Shown piece after piece: positions 9,074 through 17,593 of a stretch of 64,000 nt of DNA. This stretch comes from Sphingobacterium endophyticum (GTDB lineage Bacteria > Bacteroidota > Bacteroidia > Sphingobacteriales > Sphingobacteriaceae), in NCBI RefSeq assembly GCF_009733535.1, contig NZ_SMMI01000006.1:186001-250000 (forward strand), in the 5' to 3' direction. Numbering within the stretch: the first letter of the stretch is position 1; the number at the start of each line of letters is the position of its first letter. Under the pieces are notes generated by a model. The model had not been told where the DNA came from and did no database searches. It was given only the letters and a program-made list of their open reading frames with translations. Position numbers and translations under genes: made by a program.

Positions 9074-9923
9074 AATAGAAACTTTAACCTTAGTTGACTG
9101 TCCTAGAGATGCTATCCAGGGTATTCAACATTTTATCCCAACTCATAAAAAGATTGCTTATATCAATCAATTGATAAAAAGCAACTTGTTTGATTGCATT
9201 GATTTTGGAAGCTTTGTCTCTCCAAAAGCAGTGCCTCAACTCAGTGATACCATAAAGGTATTGGATGGATTGGAAAAAAATGATAAGGTGAAGTTATTGG
9301 CTATCATAGCTAATAAAAGGGGGGCTGAAATAGGTTCTGTCCTAGATAAAATAGATTTTTTAGGTTATCCTTTCTCTATTTCAGAAACCTTCCAAAATAA
9401 AAATACCAATTCCAGCATTGCAGATGCTTATCAAACAGTAAGGAACATATTGGATATTATGGATAGGAATGGCAATCAGGACTTAGTAGTTTATATTTCT
9501 ATGGCATTTGGAAATCCCTATAATGATCCTTGGAGCATGGATTTAGTCTCTGAATGGGTATATAAATTAAATGCTATAGGTGTTAGGAATTTCTCTATTG
9601 CTGATACTACATCAGAAGCTACGCCAATATTGATTAAAGATTTATTTCATAAATTGAACTCAGAATTTCCAGATATACCTTTTAGTGCACATTTTCATTC
9701 AGCGATTGAAAGCGCATTATTGAAAATTGATGCCGCATATTCTGCTGGATGTAGGAGATTTGAAGGTGCAATTTTAGGATATGGTGGTTGTCCTTTTGCG
9801 AAAGATGAATTAGTAGGTAATATTCCTTCTGAATTACTGCTGGATAGATTTAATAAAGGTTCTTTTGAGAAGGTTTCCGTGTTAATGCAGGGATTTCAAA
9901 ATTTGATTAACAATGAATTATAA
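9066..9923 (+). CDS. hydroxymethylglutaryl-CoA lyase
   Basis: The 285-residue TIM-barrel protein cleaves HMG-CoA to acetoacetate and acetyl-CoA, the last step of leucine degradation. The N-terminal metal-binding motif is [12 protein letters not shown], a diverged form of the usual EVGPRDGLQ. Later come [11 protein letters not shown], the metal-ligand HFHSA region and the C-terminal [19 protein letters not shown] loop carrying the catalytic cysteine expected in this family. The start overlaps the acyl-CoA dehydrogenase by 8 bp and the end overlaps the hydratase by 11 bp. Confidence 0.9.
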   Translation: MPKIETLTLVDCPRDAIQGIQHFIPTHKKIAYINQLIKSNLFDCIDFGSFVSPKAVPQLSDTIKVLDGLEKNDKVKLLAIIANKRGAEIGSVLDKIDFLGYPFSISETFQNKNTNSSIADAYQTVRNILDIMDRNGNQDLVVYISMAFGNPYNDPWSMDLVSEWVYKLNAIGVRNFSIADTTSEATPILIKDLFHKLNSEFPDIPFSAHFHSAIESALLKIDAAYSAGCRRFEGAILGYGGCPFAKDELVGNIPSELLLDRFNKGSFEKVSVLMQGFQNLINNEL

Positions 9924-10659
9924 GTTCATCCAAACAAATAGCAATAACCATGTTTTTACGCTCGTTCTTGATCGAGAAAACAAAAGGAATGCATTTACCC
10001 CAACGATGGTGAATGAAGTTGCTCACGCTCTTAAAATAGCTAACGACAATCAGTATATTCATGTATTGGTATTGAAAGCTAATGGTCCGGTGTTCTGTGC
10101 GGGAATGGACTTGAAAACATATCAGAATCGGGAATTAGATATTCCAAATCCTGAAATTCCAAATCAGGAGATATCTTTAGGAGAAGTCTTTGACAGATTC
10201 AATAAACCGAGTATTGCCATTGTAGAAGGCGATGTGATTGCTGGTGGATTCCTTTTTATTCTGGGCTGTACCTATGTATTTGCTAAAGAAGGACTAAACT
10301 TTAGGTTACCAGAAATTGCATTAGGAATTTTCCCATTTCAAGTAATGGCTGGCTTAAGAAGGATTATGCCAGAAAAAAAGCTCTTGCAGTTATGTCTTGA
10401 TTCTGAACCTTTTGATACCATTAAAGCCTTAGAATTAGGAATCGTGGATGACTTATTGGATCCTATTAAGATAGATAGTTTGATAGCATCTTTTGCAGAT
10501 AAAAGTAGCATAGCCATGAAGGCAGGATTCGAAAGTTTAAAAGCTATTCGTGAAATGGATTCCTCAAATCAATATAATTATTTATTGGAGGCCTTAGATA
10601 AGTTGAAAAACAGACCAGAAGTTAAAAAGTATATTGCTGAAAAATTAAATAAGAATTAA
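9913..10659 (+). CDS. enoyl-CoA hydratase/isomerase family protein, likely methylglutaconyl-CoA hydratase
   Basis: The 248-residue crotonase-fold protein has the family features: an N-terminal RENKRNAFTPTMV strand, the oxyanion-hole GPVFCAGMDLKTYQ motif near residues 58-71 and the VIAGGFLFILGCTYVFA segment near 110. The ECH Glu positions are less typical, so activity is uncertain. Its position as the last gene of the acyl-CoA dehydrogenase-HMG-CoA lyase operon suggests hydration of 3-methylglutaconyl-CoA to HMG-CoA. It converges on scpA with a few bases of overlap. Confidence 0.82.
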   Translation: MNYKFIQTNSNNHVFTLVLDRENKRNAFTPTMVNEVAHALKIANDNQYIHVLVLKANGPVFCAGMDLKTYQNRELDIPNPEIPNQEISLGEVFDRFNKPSIAIVEGDVIAGGFLFILGCTYVFAKEGLNFRLPEIALGIFPFQVMAGLRRIMPEKKLLQLCLDSEPFDTIKALELGIVDDLLDPIKIDSLIASFADKSSIAMKAGFESLKAIREMDSSNQYNYLLEALDKLKNRPEVKKYIAEKLNKN

Positions 10660-11408
10660 GATACTTTTTTCTCAATCCAGAAGTTATTGAAACCTAAACC
10701 TATTTCTATATCCAATAGTTTCTGCTGCAGCATTTCTAACATGGCCAAAAAATTATAGACGAATTGAACTTTATTTTCAGAGTTTTTCGCCAATGCTGAA
10801 AAATCTAATGATTTATTAATTTCTATAAGTTCAGCAATTGCTTTCTTTTGTTGTTCAATCGTATAGGGATATTTTACTACGGTATGCACCACATCCTGTA
10901 CACGATGTGCATAATTGTACATCACACGTTCGTAAACAAGCATCAGTTTATACAGGTCAAATGTGGAGAGTTCCTCATCAATGGTTTGGGCTTTGGTATC
11001 TCGGGCTATCTTTAAGTCTGTTTCTGTATTTCCGCGCTCATAATATTTACTTCGAGTATCTTCCAATACCTTCAGTTCCTCACAAACTTCCTTAAATTGT
11101 TTATATAGGAGTAGCTTTTGGACTAACTCCTTCTTTAAGTCAATTTCATTTTCGTTTTCATCGAGATCTGGACGTGGAAGCAACATTTTTGCTTTGATAC
11201 GCATTAAGGTTGATGCCACAAAAATAAATTCTGATGCTAATTCTATATTTAGGGATTGCATATGTTTGATATATGCCAAGAAATCATCCGTTATTTTTGA
11301 AATAGGAATATCATGAATATTAAGCTCATCGCGCTCTATAAAAAATAACAATAAGTCGAATGGTCCTTCGAATTGCGCCAGTTTAATCTCGTAGTTTGTA
11401 GCTTCCAT
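10656..11408 (-). CDS. scpA: segregation and condensation protein ScpA
   Basis: ScpA is the kleisin subunit that bridges SMC heads in the bacterial condensin together with ScpB, compacting and separating origins. The 250-residue protein has the N-terminal kleisin motif (FEGPFDLLLFFIERDELNIH-like, about residues 14-33), the DFLAYI helix and the ASTLMRIKAKMLLPRP segment typical of ScpA. The C-terminal winged-helix region is present. scpB is not nearby. The protein is cytosolic and nucleoid-associated. The gene is divergent from dxs across 150 bp of AT-rich sequence. Confidence 0.93.
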   Translation of the reverse strand: MEATNYEIKLAQFEGPFDLLLFFIERDELNIHDIPISKITDDFLAYIKHMQSLNIELASEFIFVASTLMRIKAKMLLPRPDLDENENEIDLKKELVQKLLLYKQFKEVCEELKVLEDTRSKYYERGNTETDLKIARDTKAQTIDEELSTFDLYKLMLVYERVMYNYAHRVQDVVHTVVKYPYTIEQQKKAIAELIEINKSLDFSALAKNSENKVQFVYNFLAMLEMLQQKLLDIEIGLGFNNFWIEKKVS

Positions 11409-11558
11409 AGAATATCCTCAAAAATAAGGATTTGGTAGAATAATTTCACTTAAATGATTTGATTTAAACAAAACAATGCGGTAGATTAAATTGTATATAT
11501 ATTCTATAGTTAAAAGAATAAATTGTTACTTTGTATCTTATTTTGAAATTTTTCATTT

Positions 11559-13487
11559 ATGCAGGTAGAAGCAGGACCGCTATTACAAAAAATTCAATTT
11601 CCATCTGATTTAAGGAATCTTAAAGAATCGGAACTTGAGGAGGTTTGTAAGGAGCTGAGACAGTTTATCATTGATATCGTTTCTGTAAACGGCGGACATT
11701 TTGCAGCGAGTTTAGGTGTAGTAGAATTAACCGTGGCGTTGCATTATGCGTTGAATACACCCTATGATCAGATTATCTTTGACGTTGGACACCAGGCTTA
11801 CGGACATAAGATTTTAACAGGACGAAGAGATCAATTTCATACCAATAGAATTTTAGGTGGATTGTCGGGTTTCCCAAAACGTGGCGAAAGCGAATATGAT
11901 TCTTTTGGAGTTGGTCACTCCTCAACATCTATTTCTGCCGCTTTAGGAATGGCAGTGGCCTCAGCGTATAAAGGTGAAACCGATAGGCAGCATGTTGCTA
12001 TTATTGGCGATGGTGCACTAACCGGCGGAATGGCTTTTGAAGCCCTGAATCATGCTGGTATTGAAAAATCAAACCTTCTCGTAATCCTTAATGATAATTG
12101 TATGTCCATTGACCCTAATGTTGGGGCAATGAAGGAATATTTAACCAGTATTACTACATCAAAAAGCTATAACAGGTTTAGAGATGATTTAGTATCTGTA
12201 TTAGAAAAGATATCTAAAAAAGGACCGAACGCTTATGGATGGGCTAAAAAACTTGAACAAAGCATTAAAGGAACTTTATTGAAAAATTCCAATCTTTTTG
12301 AATCTTTAAATTTTAGATATTTTGGACCGGTTGATGGTCATGATGTCAATAAATTGGTGAAGACAATTGAAGATTTGAAACATATTAATGGTCCTAAGCT
12401 ATTGCATGTTGTTACTGTTAAAGGTAAAGGTTATGCACTGGCTGAAAAAGATCAAACAAAATGGCATGCTCCGGGTCTTTTTGATAAAATAACCGGGGAA
12501 ATAAAAAAATCTATTTCTGAAAAACCTCAACCTCCTAAATACCAAGATGTATTTGGTCATACCCTGGTTGAATTGGCTGAAAAAAATAATAAAATAATGG
12601 GTATTACTCCAGCTATGCCTTCTGGATCTTCCATGAATATTATGATGAAAGCCATGCCTGATAGAGCATTCGATGTTGGTATTGCTGAACAGCATGCCGT
12701 TACATTTAGTGCTGGTTTGGCAGCTCAAGGTCTCGTGCCTTTCTGTAACATCTACTCCTCTTTTATGCAAAGAGCCTATGATCAGGTTGTTCATGATGTG
12801 GCTCTTCAAAAACTAAACGTTATTTTCTGTTTGGATAGAGCGGGTTTAGTGGGTGCTGATGGTCCTACACATCATGGCGCTTATGATATTGCTTATATGC
12901 GCTGTGTTCCTAATATGATCGTTACTTCGCCAATGAACGAAGAGGAATTAAGGAATCTTATGTATACAGCTCAATTACCTGATAAAGGGCCTTTTACAAT
13001 TCGTTATCCTCGAGGTAATGGAGTTATGCCCGATTGGAAACTTCCTTTTAAAGAAATTCCTATCGGTAAAGGAAGGAAAATCTGTGATGGCGAGGAAACT
13101 GCTATACTGACCTTTGGAAGCATTGGTAATGAAGCAAGTAAGGCAATTTTAAATTTAAGAGAGGATGCTATACATCCTGCACATTATGATTTAAGATTTG
13201 CTAAGCCTCTGGATGAAGATTTGTTACACGAGGTTTTCAAAAAGTATAAAAATGTTATTACAGTTGAAGATGGTTGTTTACCGGGAGGTGTGGGTTCAGC
13301 AGTCTTAGAATTCATGGCTGATCATGGCTATGATGCACATGTTGTAAGATTAGGTATTCCCGATGGTATTGTAGAGCATGGTGAACAAGCTGAGCTTTGG
13401 CATATTTGCGGATATGATGCTGCTGGAATTGAAGAACAAGTTCGTAAATTAACGAAAGGCATTAAAACCGAAACTTTGGTAGGATAA
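11559..13487 (+). CDS. dxs: 1-deoxy-D-xylulose-5-phosphate synthase
   Basis: Dxs condenses pyruvate and glyceraldehyde 3-phosphate, the entry step of the non-mevalonate isoprenoid pathway, and also feeds thiamine and pyridoxal synthesis. The 642-residue length fits. Motifs are the thiamine-diphosphate-binding [18 protein letters not shown] near residue 150, the substrate-side [16 protein letters not shown] near 74, and the transketolase central domain with [18 protein letters not shown] and [16 protein letters not shown]. It stands alone and ends at a strong terminator. Confidence 0.96.
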   Translation: MQVEAGPLLQKIQFPSDLRNLKESELEEVCKELRQFIIDIVSVNGGHFAASLGVVELTVALHYALNTPYDQIIFDVGHQAYGHKILTGRRDQFHTNRILGGLSGFPKRGESEYDSFGVGHSSTSISAALGMAVASAYKGETDRQHVAIIGDGALTGGMAFEALNHAGIEKSNLLVILNDNCMSIDPNVGAMKEYLTSITTSKSYNRFRDDLVSVLEKISKKGPNAYGWAKKLEQSIKGTLLKNSNLFESLNFRYFGPVDGHDVNKLVKTIEDLKHINGPKLLHVVTVKGKGYALAEKDQTKWHAPGLFDKITGEIKKSISEKPQPPKYQDVFGHTLVELAEKNNKIMGITPAMPSGSSMNIMMKAMPDRAFDVGIAEQHAVTFSAGLAAQGLVPFCNIYSSFMQRAYDQVVHDVALQKLNVIFCLDRAGLVGADGPTHHGAYDIAYMRCVPNMIVTSPMNEEELRNLMYTAQLPDKGPFTIRYPRGNGVMPDWKLPFKEIPIGKGRKICDGEETAILTFGSIGNEASKAILNLREDAIHPAHYDLRFAKPLDEDLLHEVFKKYKNVITVEDGCLPGGVGSAVLEFMADHGYDAHVVRLGIPDGIVEHGEQAELWHICGYDAAGIEEQVRKLTKGIKTETLVG

Positions 13488-13534
13488 TTGCTTAACTAAA
13501 AGCGGTTATTTCAAAGACAATCAAGAGTCTATAT

Positions 13535-13563
13535 AAGGAAGCCTAACAGGCTTCCTTTTTTTA
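13535..13563 (+). terminator. dxs intrinsic terminator
   Basis: A perfect 10-bp stem AAGGAAGCCT (13535-13544) / AGGCTTCCTT (13548-13557) with loop AAC is followed by a T run. Confidence 0.9.
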
Positions 13564-13653
13564 TTAAAAGTTTTCCACATTTATTATGTCTTGCTTAATT
13601 TTTGCTTTAAAATCTGACCAAAAATGGAAAGCAAATTTTATGTGTTAATAAAA

Positions 13654-13661
13654 TAATTTTG
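13654..13661 (+). promoter_or_regulatory. candidate -7 element for dnaA
   Basis: TAATTTTG matches TAnnTTTG. It lies 181 bp before the dnaA ATG, giving a long leader, so other promoters are possible. Confidence 0.35.
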
Positions 13662-13842
13662 CGCTATGTTTTTGGATAAAATATGCTAAAAATTACAATT
13701 AAAATCTTGTTTATTAGCGACTTGGCTTTTTTTTACTTTTTTAATTTTTTAGCTCATTTTTTTTTGTCATATTCGTTGTAGGCAAAAGTTATGAACAGAA
13801 TTTTTGTCAAATATTGGTTTTCAAGTTATTAACAAATTCAGA

Positions 13843-15270
13843 ATGGAAAAAACGTGTACAAGTGTTTGGGAAAGTTGTCTTGCAGTCATAAAAGATAATA
13901 TACCAACGCAAAGTTTTAAAACATGGTTCGAGCCCGTTAAAGCTGTACGTCTTGAAGGAAACGTTTTAACTATTCAAGTACCAAGTTTGTTCTTCTATGA
14001 GTGGTTGGAAGAACACTATGTAGGTATTCTCAGAAAAACTGTTAAAAAGTTCTTGGGAGAGCAAGGTCGTTTAGAATACAACATCGTTGTTGAAAAATCT
14101 TCTGCTAACCCACCCTACACCACCAACATTCCTTCGAATGGTAATGGTGCTGAGGGAAAGAAACAATCTATTCCTGTTCCTGTTGCATTAAATAAGAACA
14201 TCAAGAATCCTTTCGTGATTCCGGGATTAAAGAAATTGCAAGTTGATCCTCAATTAAATCAAAATTACACTTTCGACAATTTTATTGAAGGAGAATGTAA
14301 CCGTTTGGCACGTTCTGCTGGATATGCTGTCGCAAATAAACCAGGAGGTACTTCTTTCAACCCATTGATGGTCTATGGTGATGTTGGTTTGGGTAAAACC
14401 CATTTGGCCCAAGCAATAGGGAATGAAATCAAACGTAACTTACCGGATAAATTGGTAATCTATGTTTCTTGTGAAAAGTTCTGTCAGCAATTCGTTGATT
14501 CATTAAAGAACAATACAATCAATGATTTCGTCAATTTTTACCAAGCGATGGATGTTATTATCATGGATGATGTGCATAATTTCGCCGGTAAAGAAAAAAC
14601 TCAGGATATTTTCTTCCACATTTTTAACCACCTACATCAAACAGGAAAGCAAATTATCCTTACTTCGGATAAAGCGCCTAAAGATCTTTCTGGTCTCGAA
14701 GAAAGATTGTTGAGCCGCTTTAAATGGGGATTATCTGCCGATATTCAAGTGCCTGATCTAGAAACTAGAATGGCAATCCTGAAGAAAAAAATGTATTCCG
14801 ATGGTATTGAACTCCCTGAAAATGTAGTGGAATATGTGGCTAATCAGATTGATAACAGTGTAAGAGAATTAGAAGGTGCTATGGTATCTTTATTAGCACA
14901 ATCTACCCTTAACAAAAGAGAGATTGATCTAAACTTAGCAAAGTCTATGTTAAAGAACTTTGTTAAGAATACCCATAAGGAAATCTCAATGGAGTACATT
15001 CAAAAATTAGTATGTGAATACTTCGAGGTACCAGTTGAAATGGTTAAATCTAAAGTTCGTAAACGTGAAATCGTACAAGCTAGACAGATTTCTATGTATT
15101 TGGCAAAGAACCACACCAAATCTTCTTTGAAATCTATCGGTAATTTCTTTGGCGGACGTGACCACTCTACCGTAATTTATGCTTGCCAAACAGTTGAAGA
15201 CCTTATCGAAACAGATAAGAAATTCAAAACTTACGTGCAAGACATTCAAAAGAAATTAAAAGCGTCTTAA
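13843..15270 (+). CDS. dnaA: chromosomal replication initiator protein DnaA
   Basis: DnaA binds DnaA boxes at oriC and opens the duplex to start replication. The start is placed at the ATG 13843 (protein MEKTCTSVW..., 475 residues), not the upstream in-frame TTG at 13804, because family members in Bacteroidota begin at this point. Domain I is followed by a Ser/Asn/Pro linker (about 85-130). Then come AAA+ Walker A GDVGLGKT (about 180), Walker B IIMDDVHNF (about 240) and a C-terminal DNA-binding domain with the DnaA signature GGRDHSTVIYA (about 437). dnaN is not adjacent: it lies 5 kb downstream behind a minus-strand block. Confidence 0.97.
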   Translation: MEKTCTSVWESCLAVIKDNIPTQSFKTWFEPVKAVRLEGNVLTIQVPSLFFYEWLEEHYVGILRKTVKKFLGEQGRLEYNIVVEKSSANPPYTTNIPSNGNGAEGKKQSIPVPVALNKNIKNPFVIPGLKKLQVDPQLNQNYTFDNFIEGECNRLARSAGYAVANKPGGTSFNPLMVYGDVGLGKTHLAQAIGNEIKRNLPDKLVIYVSCEKFCQQFVDSLKNNTINDFVNFYQAMDVIIMDDVHNFAGKEKTQDIFFHIFNHLHQTGKQIILTSDKAPKDLSGLEERLLSRFKWGLSADIQVPDLETRMAILKKKMYSDGIELPENVVEYVANQIDNSVRELEGAMVSLLAQSTLNKREIDLNLAKSMLKNFVKNTHKEISMEYIQKLVCEYFEVPVEMVKSKVRKREIVQARQISMYLAKNHTKSSLKSIGNFFGGRDHSTVIYACQTVEDLIETDKKFKTYVQDIQKKLKAS

Positions 15271-15306
15271 GTCAAGACAAAAACATTGTAAAGAAAAGAA
15301 ATTATT

Positions 15307-15335
15307 AAGCTTGGGAGATAATCCCAAGCTTTTTG
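15307..15335 (+). terminator. dnaA intrinsic terminator
   Basis: A perfect 10-bp stem AAGCTTGGGA (15307-15316) / TCCCAAGCTT (15322-15331) with a 5-nt loop is followed by T residues. Confidence 0.88.
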
Positions 15336-15354
15336 TTTTTAATATATATAAATT

Positions 15355-15390
15355 AAAAAAGGTATTGCACCAGGTGCAATACCTTTTTTT
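15355..15390. terminator. terminator serving the minus-strand secreted-protein gene (bidirectional)
   Basis: GGTATTGCACC (15361-15371) pairs with GGTGCAATACC (15373-15383). It is flanked by A on the left and T on the right, so it can work in both directions. On the minus strand it lies just after the gene ending at 15419. Confidence 0.82.
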
Positions 15391-15418
15391 TATTTATGAA
15401 ACATGAATATTAGATAGC

Positions 15419-15787
15419 TTATTGTACTTTAGGTTCTGGAAGTTGTGTTTTCTTCGCTGCACGTGCTTCCACAATTTTTACATACAATGGTTTTTGTTCA
15501 TCTGTCAATATTTCACTGACTTTTTTGTCTAAATCTGCAGTCAATGCCTCAATTTGAGTTGCTTTTGCATCGTCTGCAACCGTACTATCAGATTTTAATG
15601 CTAGTTTAGATTTTTTGTGCTCTAAAACAATTGTGTAAATCTGTGTTTGTTGTTCTGGTGTCAGTTGTAATGTTTCTGTCCATTCTGTTACTGTTGCTTT
15701 TGCTTTTTCTTCAGGGTTTACTTCCTGAGCAAATGTCAGAGTTAATGAAAATAATACTGCGGATACTGCTAAAAATAACTTTTTCAT
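15419..15787 (-). CDS. small secreted protein with LTPEQQ motif, Spy/CpxP-like helical architecture
   Basis: The 122-residue protein starts with a clear signal peptide (MKKLFLAVSAVLFSLTLTFA, cleavage before QEV). The mature part is highly charged and predicted helical, with two similar segments, LQLTPEQQTQIYTIV and EILTDEQKPLYVKIV. That repeated Leu-Thr-x-Glu-Gln pattern resembles periplasmic LTXXQ (Spy/CpxP-like) proteins, which act as chaperones or stress sensors elsewhere. This is only a resemblance; no function is established. It is monocistronic with its own terminator. Confidence 0.7.
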   Translation of the reverse strand: MKKLFLAVSAVLFSLTLTFAQEVNPEEKAKATVTEWTETLQLTPEQQTQIYTIVLEHKKSKLALKSDSTVADDAKATQIEALTADLDKKVSEILTDEQKPLYVKIVEARAAKKTQLPEPKVQ

Positions 15788-16086
15788 GATTTTAATTTTT
15801 TTGTTTTTAACTTTTATTATTTACTCCGTTTCTGTACAATAAATAACAGCCGAATTGTATCTTTTATTGTGTAATTGTATCATGTTTGTTACTTTTTAAC
15901 ATTTCTTAACAGGATAATTTATTCTTCTATAGGGAATTTATTGTCCAAATAATGGCTTAACATATATCTTAAGCAAGATTTCAGTTAATTTTTATTTATT
16001 TCAGTTGAATCAAAAAAAAATTGGAATGTGACAAAATATCTAATGAAAGAATCAGAAATTTTGAATGTCTTAGGTTATAATTTTCT
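15788..16086. other. AT-rich intergenic region
   Basis: Between the small secreted-protein gene and the lpxK stop there are 299 bp of very AT-rich sequence. It must contain the promoter of the secreted-protein gene on the minus strand, but no exact TAnnTTTG match was found. No gene or strong hairpin is visible. Confidence 0.4.
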
Positions 16087-17121
16087 CTAAAATTGTAATG
16101 CTTTTTCAAGGTCTCTAAAGAAATCCTCTTCTTGATTGATATGGATATCTATAGGAATATAATAAAATGGAATATCTGCAATTTCATCTAAGGAAAGGCG
16201 CTGTGCATCTTTTTCCGTAGTAAGCACAATGACATCATTATGTTGGCTTTGCATTTTCTCAAACCTTGACCGAATTACCTTATAATCGAATTCATCGAAT
16301 TGATGATGGTCTGGGAATTTTAAATGCTCGCTTTTTATTTCTGCATTGATTAAATATTCAACTAATGGTCTTGGATTGGCAATCCCCGTCAGAAGTAAAA
16401 TATGTTTTGGAATTTGGCTTAATTCCTTATCCTCAGATCCTTTATTCAAAGGCTTTATTGGCTTATAGCCAATTTTACTATAATAAACGGATGCCTTCTG
16501 ATTATGCTTTCTGATTTTATCTTCAATAATTTTTTGATTCTCAATAGGGATATCAGCTGGACATTTTGTAATAAGTACCAGGTCAGCTCTTCTTGTTTGA
16601 TCAAAAGTATCTCTAAAATTTCCTGTTGGAAGCAGATAAATTGGCTGTAATAGCGATTGGTATTCAAATAGCAAGATGGAACACCGGGGTTTAACTTTCC
16701 TGTGTTGATAGGCATCATCCAATATAATCAAATCATGATCCTTCTCAAGGATTTCAATTCCCTTAATTCGATTTTCATCAACTGATATGCTCACATCTGG
16801 AAAATTCTTTTTGAATTGTAAGGGCTCATCTCCTACTTGGCTTGCTTGATCTGCGATTTGTACATATCGAAAGCCTTTGGTTTTCCGTCCATATCCCCTG
16901 CTTAAAGTAGCGACCTTATATCTCCCCTGAAAATAACTGATTAATTTTTGAGCTAATGGGCTTTTTCCAGCTCCCCCTACTGCTAAATTTCCTATAACAA
17001 TGGTAGGAATTTCAAAACTCCTTGATTTGAGAATGCGATGGTCATACAACTTATTCCTTACCCAGATCACAAGGGTATACAGGATAGTAAATGGAAATAA
17101 TATCCATCGGAGGAGTTGCAT
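16087..17121 (-). CDS. lpxK: tetraacyldisaccharide 4'-kinase LpxK
   Basis: LpxK phosphorylates the 4' position of the lipid A disaccharide precursor at the inner membrane. The 344-residue protein begins with a hydrophobic membrane-anchoring segment (LLRWILFPFTILYTLVIWV). The P-loop IGNLAVGGAGKSPLA is near residue 43, followed by LSRGYGRKTKGF, VGDEPLQF and the metal/nucleotide IILDDAYQHRKV motif near residue 128. It is the last gene of a four-gene minus-strand block (delta', ricT, gldH, lpxK) with a 2-bp gap to gldH. Confidence 0.94.
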   Translation of the reverse strand: MQLLRWILFPFTILYTLVIWVRNKLYDHRILKSRSFEIPTIVIGNLAVGGAGKSPLAQKLISYFQGRYKVATLSRGYGRKTKGFRYVQIADQASQVGDEPLQFKKNFPDVSISVDENRIKGIEILEKDHDLIILDDAYQHRKVKPRCSILLFEYQSLLQPIYLLPTGNFRDTFDQTRRADLVLITKCPADIPIENQKIIEDKIRKHNQKASVYYSKIGYKPIKPLNKGSEDKELSQIPKHILLLTGIANPRPLVEYLINAEIKSEHLKFPDHHQFDEFDYKVIRSRFEKMQSQHNDVIVLTTEKDAQRLSLDEIADIPFYYIPIDIHINQEEDFFRDLEKALQF

Positions 17122-17123
17122 AA

Positions 17124-17582
17124 TTATTTTTTAATAAGCTTAATACCAACGTCATTTATCCCTCTTAAAGGATTGTCATTCATGTTTTGTTCTATTGAAA
17201 ACACATAGATGCCCGTATCGGGAAATGAAATATTCTCCTTTATTAATTGGCTCTGTTCATAAATGTTTCCAGCTGATTTACCTGTCCAGCTCCCATCAGA
17301 TTCTGCTAATTTAAACTCATAGCGTAGACTGCTGTCCTGACTTGATTTTCCGCGCTGATTTACTTGAAATGAGAATGAGGTATAGGGATAATAAGCTGTA
17401 TGTCTAAGGTTAAAATACAGATCATACCGATTCTGCTTATCCTTCACTTCAACTTGGAATTCTGGTTTAAATCCGTTATCCCAGAGTTGTCCTGGAATAA
17501 CGGAATTCTTTTCATAGAACGGTCCTTCCTGGCACGAAGCCAGTAAGAGAACAATAATACCTATGAATATATTTCTTCGCAT
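17124..17582 (-). CDS. gldH: gliding motility lipoprotein GldH
   Basis: The 152-residue protein has a type II signal peptide ending in LLLASC (cysteine at about 17), so it is a lipoprotein. The mature region fits GldH: VIPGQLWDNGFKPEF-like N-terminus and the NLRHTAYYPYTSFSFQV strand. GldH is needed for gliding in Flavobacterium, but orthologues occur in non-gliding Sphingobacteria, so a role in motility cannot be assumed. It sits between ricT (11-bp gap) and lpxK, a gene order known in Bacteroidota. Confidence 0.88.
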   Translation of the reverse strand: MRRNIFIGIIVLLLASCQEGPFYEKNSVIPGQLWDNGFKPEFQVEVKDKQNRYDLYFNLRHTAYYPYTSFSFQVNQRGKSSQDSSLRYEFKLAESDGSWTGKSAGNIYEQSQLIKENISFPDTGIYVFSIEQNMNDNPLRGINDVGIKLIKK

Positions 17583-17593
17583 GGGATTAATAA

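Larger units (their letters stand above)
13488..13842. other. dxs-dnaA intergenic region
   Basis: This 355-bp stretch holds the dxs terminator, a candidate dnaA promoter and two weak DnaA-box-like sites: TTTTCCACA at 13571-13579 and TTATGAACA at 13789-13797, each one mismatch from TTATNCACA. They may serve dnaA autoregulation. No small gene is apparent. Confidence 0.5.

Noticed and set aside
12399-12809. 136-residue open frame antisense to dxs
   Set aside because: It lies entirely inside the well-supported dxs frame on the other strand, with no family motif.
13804-13842. N-terminal extension of DnaA from a TTG
   Set aside because: DnaA of this phylum begins at MEKTCTSVW; the extension is not conserved in memory and starts at a non-ATG codon.
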